Source: an uncultured Roseburia sp.
GTDB taxonomy: Bacteria > Bacillota > Clostridia > Lachnospirales > Lachnospiraceae
Direction: 5' to 3'
DNA length: 64,000 bases
NCBI GenBank assembly: GCA_946002055.1
Contig: CAMFYL010000002.1
Span: 62,001-126,000 of the forward strand
Part shown: positions 60,933 through 64,000 of the stretch, piece after piece
Position numbering within the stretch: position 1 is the first letter of the stretch
Layout of the letters: each line of letters opens with the position of its first letter
The notes under the pieces: model-generated
The model's database searches: none
What the model was told of the DNA's origin: nothing
Seen by the model: the letters and a program-made list of their open reading frames with translations, nothing else
Translations under genes and position numbers: made by a program

Positions 60933-62096
60933 ATGTTTTCATATCATTGCTTAAATCCAATCGCTGAGGTTGGTTTAGATTTATTTTCAACAGACTACAA
61001 GAAGGTAGACAATCTGGAAAATGCAGAGGCAGTATTAGTGCGAAGCGCTTCTATGCATGATCTTGATCTGCCGGATAGTTTATTGGCAGTTGCCAGAGCC
61101 GGTGCCGGTGTCAACAATATTCCATTGGATAAGTGTGCTGAGAAAGGTATTGTTGTATTTAACACACCAGGTGCCAACGCTAACGGTGTTAAGGAATTGG
61201 TATTTGCAGGAATGCTTCTTGCGTCCAGAGATATCATCGGTGGTATCGACTGGGTAAAGGAGAATAAGGACGAAGAAGATATTGCTAAGATGGCTGAAAA
61301 GGCGAAAAAAGCCTTCGCTGGTACAGAGATTGCCGGTAAGAAGTTAGGTGTTATCGGACTGGGAGCTATCGGTGTTAACGTTGCAAACGCAGCAACACAT
61401 TTGGGCATGGACGTATACGGATATGATCCATACATTTCTGTACAGGCAGCTTGGAATTTGAGTCGTTCCGTAAAGCATATCAATTCTTTGGAAGATATTT
61501 ATAAAGAATGTGATTTTATCACCATTCATGTTCCTTTGATGGATGCAACAAAAAAGATGATTAACAAGGAAGCAATTCAGTTGATGAAAAAAGATGTTAT
61601 CCTCTTAAACTTCGCTAGAGATGCCCTTGTTGATGAGCAGGCTGTTTTAGATGGCATTGCAGCAGGAAAGATTCGCAAGTATGTATCTGATTTCGCTAAC
61701 CCAACAACAGCTGGTCAGGAAGGTGTTATCTTGATTCCGCACTTGGGAGCATCTACTGCAGAGGCAGAAGATAACTGTGCTAAGATGGCGGTACAGGAGA
61801 TTGCAGACTTTATGGAAAATGGTAACATTTCTCACTCTGTGAATTATCCTGATTGTCAGGTGGGGGTATGTCGCACCGCAGGTCGTATTACTTTGATGCA
61901 CAGAAATAACAAGGGTGTGATTGCTCAGTACACCACTATTTTAGGAGATGCTAATATTAACATTTCTGATATGTTTAACAAGACAAGGGGAGACTTCGCA
62001 TACGCAGTTCTTGATATCGATGCACCTGTAACGGATGAGGTTGTAGAAAGACTGAATGCTATTGAAGATGTCATTCGCGTACGCGTAGTAAAGTAG
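60933..62096 (+). CDS. serA: D-3-phosphoglycerate dehydrogenase
   Basis: A 387-aa NAD-dependent D-2-hydroxyacid dehydrogenase of the first serine-synthesis step. It has RAGAGVNNIPLDKC, the dinucleotide fold LGVIGLGAIGVNVANAA, the catalytic Arg (NFARDALVDE), and the Glu/His pair with HLGASTAEAEDN. A C-terminal ACT domain (~315-387; IAQYTTILGDANINISDMF) likely binds L-serine as feedback inhibitor. Adjacent serC supports the assignment. GGAGGAAAG lies 5 nt before the ATG. Confidence 0.95.
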   Translation: MFSYHCLNPIAEVGLDLFSTDYKKVDNLENAEAVLVRSASMHDLDLPDSLLAVARAGAGVNNIPLDKCAEKGIVVFNTPGANANGVKELVFAGMLLASRDIIGGIDWVKENKDEEDIAKMAEKAKKAFAGTEIAGKKLGVIGLGAIGVNVANAATHLGMDVYGYDPYISVQAAWNLSRSVKHINSLEDIYKECDFITIHVPLMDATKKMINKEAIQLMKKDVILLNFARDALVDEQAVLDGIAAGKIRKYVSDFANPTTAGQEGVILIPHLGASTAEAEDNCAKMAVQEIADFMENGNISHSVNYPDCQVGVCRTAGRITLMHRNNKGVIAQYTTILGDANINISDMFNKTRGDFAYAVLDIDAPVTDEVVERLNAIEDVIRVRVVK

Positions 62097-62105
62097 GAAA
62101 AGAAT

Positions 62106-63341
62106 ATGGCAAAGATTATACCATTTAAGGGAATAAGACCATCTAAGGAGAGAGCTGCAAATATTGCTGCTCTCCCTTATGACGTTTATAACAGAAAAGA
62201 AGCAAAGGAAATTGTAGCTAAAAATCCAGAGAGTTTTTTGGCTATTGACCGTGCTGAGACGAATTTTTCCGATGATGTAGATACCTATGATGAGGTGGTT
62301 TACCAAAAAGCACATGATCTCCTTTGGCAGTGGGTAGAGGAAGGCAGATTTGTTCGGGATGAGGAACCTTGTTATTATCTCTACGAATTAACAATGAATG
62401 GAAGAAGTCAGACAGGTATCGTGGCTTGTGCTTCCATTGATGATTACGAGAATGAGGTTATCAAGAAACACGAAAATACCAGGGCAGAAAAGGAAGCAGA
62501 TAGAATTCACCATGTGGATTCCTGCAATGCCCAGACTGGTCCAATCTTTTTAGCCTATCGAAATCAGGAGAAAATTGATATACTAGTGGAGCAGATTAAG
62601 AGTAGAGATGCTCTCTATGACTTTACCTCTGATGATGGTATCCGCCATCGTGTATTTCTGGTGGATGATAGGACAGAGATTTCCATGATCGAAAATGCCT
62701 TTGGTGAAATGTCAGAGATTTATATTGCTGACGGTCATCACAGGGCAGCGTCTGCTGTTCGTGTAGGACAGAGAAGAAGAGAAGCGAATCCAGGCTATAC
62801 TGGAGAGGAAGAGTTTAACTATTTCTTGTCGGTGCTTTTCCCGGATAACCAGCTGATGATTATGGACTACAACCGCGTGGTCAAAGATTTGAATGGCCTA
62901 AGTGAAGAGGAGTTACTGGGTGAAATTAAAGACAGATTTAATATTATCAAAACGGACAAGCATGCAATGAAGCCGGAGAAAAAGGGACAATTCTCTATGT
63001 ATCTGGGAGAACACTGGTATCTTTGTGAAATTCGCCCGGAAGATAAGAGCGAAGATCCTGTAGAGGGATTGGATGTGTCCTTACTTCAGAACTTGCTTCT
63101 GGATCCTGTACTTGGCATTAAGAATCCGAAGACGGATGATCGCATTGACTTTGTGGGAGGCATTCGCGGTTTATCTGAGCTGGAACGCAGATGTGCTACG
63201 GACTGTAAGGTTGCCTTTGCAATGTATCCAACGGATATTTCTGAATTATTTGCAGTGGCGGACGCGGGACTTTTGATGCCTCCAAAGTCCACATGGTTTG
63301 AACCAAAACTTCGTAGCGGATTATTTATTCATGAGATATAA
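62106..63341 (+). CDS. DUF1015-family protein
   Basis: A 411-aa cytoplasmic protein. Family marks: the start AKIIPFKGIRPSKERAANIA with AALPYDVYN, the KKHENTRAEKEADRIHHV segment, YIADGHHRAASAVRVGQ near 210, and C-terminal FAMYPTDISELFAVADAG. The GHHR motif resembles ParB/sulfiredoxin-like catalytic loops, and a nucleotide- or phosphate-transfer activity such as a serine kinase has been discussed for relatives. It lies 9 nt after serA, as in many clostridia, which suggests a role linked to serine. Function not established here. Confidence 0.87.
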   Translation: MAKIIPFKGIRPSKERAANIAALPYDVYNRKEAKEIVAKNPESFLAIDRAETNFSDDVDTYDEVVYQKAHDLLWQWVEEGRFVRDEEPCYYLYELTMNGRSQTGIVACASIDDYENEVIKKHENTRAEKEADRIHHVDSCNAQTGPIFLAYRNQEKIDILVEQIKSRDALYDFTSDDGIRHRVFLVDDRTEISMIENAFGEMSEIYIADGHHRAASAVRVGQRRREANPGYTGEEEFNYFLSVLFPDNQLMIMDYNRVVKDLNGLSEEELLGEIKDRFNIIKTDKHAMKPEKKGQFSMYLGEHWYLCEIRPEDKSEDPVEGLDVSLLQNLLLDPVLGIKNPKTDDRIDFVGGIRGLSELERRCATDCKVAFAMYPTDISELFAVADAGLLMPPKSTWFEPKLRSGLFIHEI

Positions 63342-63378
63342 TGGGACTATAACTGATACAAAGTGATAGGAGAGAGGT

Positions 63379-64000
63379 ATGATTTTACTTTCACAAGTTT
63401 TATCAAATGGTATTGTTGAACACTTGGAAGAGGGAGTGATGAAAAGTTGGCTGGAGTCGGTACTTCCTTCCATATTGAGCTTCTTTTGGAGCGTCTTTTT
63501 GGCCCTTGTGGTGGCTTATATCGGAGGCAAGGTTATCAACCTGCTTAGAAAAGGCTTGCGCAAGTCTCTGGAACGCAAAGATGCAGAAGAAGGGGTAAAG
63601 CAGTTTGTTGACCAAGTGTTTAAGGTGTTCTTATGGATTGTGGTGATTATCCTGATTTTAGGATTGTTTGGATTTACCGCATCATCCCTTGCTGCTGCAG
63701 TGGCATCTCTTGGTGTGACAGCTGGTCTGGCTTTACAGGGAAGCTTATCTAACTTCGCAGGTGGAGTGTTGATTTTGATGCTGCATCCATTTAGAGTAGG
63801 GGACTACATTATCGAGGATAATCATAAGAACGAAGGGACAGTTATTGAAATATCCATTTTTTACACCAAGCTTCGCACGGTAGATAACAAGATTATCGTG
63901 GTTCCAAATGGAACCCTGGCTAATAACAGTTTGACCAATGCCACGAAAAGTGATCGACGTCAGATGGATTTGGTTATTCCAATTGGTTATGATGCGGATA
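63379..64000 (+). CDS. Small-conductance mechanosensitive channel (MscS), 5' part
   Basis: The first 207 codons; the gene continues past the window. Membrane helices at ~22-45 and ~75-93, then the pore helix TM3 (SSLAAAVASLGVTAGLALQG) rich in Ala and Gly, as in MscS. The beta domain starts FAGGVLILMLHPFRVGDYII, and the conserved VPNGTLANNSLTN follows. It opens on membrane tension to release solutes. GGAGAGAGG precedes the ATG at 63379. It may be co-transcribed with the DUF1015 gene 37 nt upstream. Confidence 0.93.
   Translation, partial: MILLSQVLSNGIVEHLEEGVMKSWLESVLPSILSFFWSVFLALVVAYIGGKVINLLRKGLRKSLERKDAEEGVKQFVDQVFKVFLWIVVIILILGLFGFTASSLAAAVASLGVTAGLALQGSLSNFAGGVLILMLHPFRVGDYIIEDNHKNEGTVIEISIFYTKLRTVDNKIIVVPNGTLANNSLTNATKSDRRQMDLVIPIGYDAD

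Overview
This 64 kb window comes from the chromosome of a low-to-mid GC, Gram-positive anaerobic clostridium, most likely a Lachnospiraceae member. Three things point there. The gene order priA-def-fmt-(Zn protease)-rsmB-rlmN-prpC-prkC-rsgA-rpe-thiN is the Firmicutes type. AddAB replaces RecBCD. Several families are typical of gut clostridia: a FeoB-associated Cys-rich protein, DUF975, a DUF6465-like protein, a CmpB-type membrane protein and 2-hydroxyacyl-CoA dehydratase homologues. MurE carries the DNPR motif of meso-diaminopimelate-adding enzymes. No tRNA, rRNA, CRISPR or phage module was seen.

Layout. 1-1.2 kb: the 3' end of a chemoreceptor gene. 1.3-4.8 kb: two adjacent insertion sequences, an IS4-type element with about 50-bp imperfect terminal inverted repeats and an IS110-family transposase. 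4.8-8.3 kb: metal uptake (ZIP transporter, FeoA, FeoB, FeoB-associated protein) with repeated GTTAG-N6-CTAAC operator-like sites. 8.3-18.4 kb: an accessory stretch of small regulators (XRE, TetR, MerR), a REC/degenerate-GGDEF/EAL protein, an iron alcohol dehydrogenase, dtd and small membrane proteins, punctuated by a family of palindromic repeats (six copies between 8.2 and 20 kb). 18.5-33.4 kb: pyrBI, then a long housekeeping run from murE to thiN covering cell wall, replication restart, translation initiation, RNA methylation, the PrpC/PrkC phosphatase/kinase pair, RsgA, Rpe and thiamine pyrophosphokinase. The run is interrupted at fmt by a 238-bp nested inverted repeat. 33.5-43.3 kb: DUF975 protein, addBA, an 88-aa unknown, a PrsA/SurA-like lipoprotein and a histone-H1-like Lys/Ala-rich protein.

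43.6-52.3 kb holds the most unusual locus, eight co-directional genes: a CooC-type nickel ATPase with a CxC motif, two different 2-hydroxyacyl-CoA dehydratase (HgdB-type) subunits, their ATP-dependent activase (HgdC type), a 55-aa membrane protein, a truncated homologue of the acetyl-CoA synthase (AcsB/CdhC) middle domain, a 956-aa multi-cluster iron-sulfur flavoprotein, and HypA. The set combines an ATP-driven low-potential electron device with two nickel-insertion factors and an acetyl-CoA-synthase-like scaffold. No CO dehydrogenase, CoA-transferase or hydrogenase is present. I infer a nickel- or FeS-dependent redox system of unassigned substrate.

52.6-64 kb: an Rrf2 regulator with an IscR-like Cys triad and a small partner gene, a six-TM chemoreceptor-like protein, then an amino-acid biosynthesis run (leuB, ilvD, ilvB, serC, serA, DUF1015 gene) and the start of an MscS channel cut by the window edge. 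A 136-bp two-stem inverted repeat sits between leuB and ilvD.
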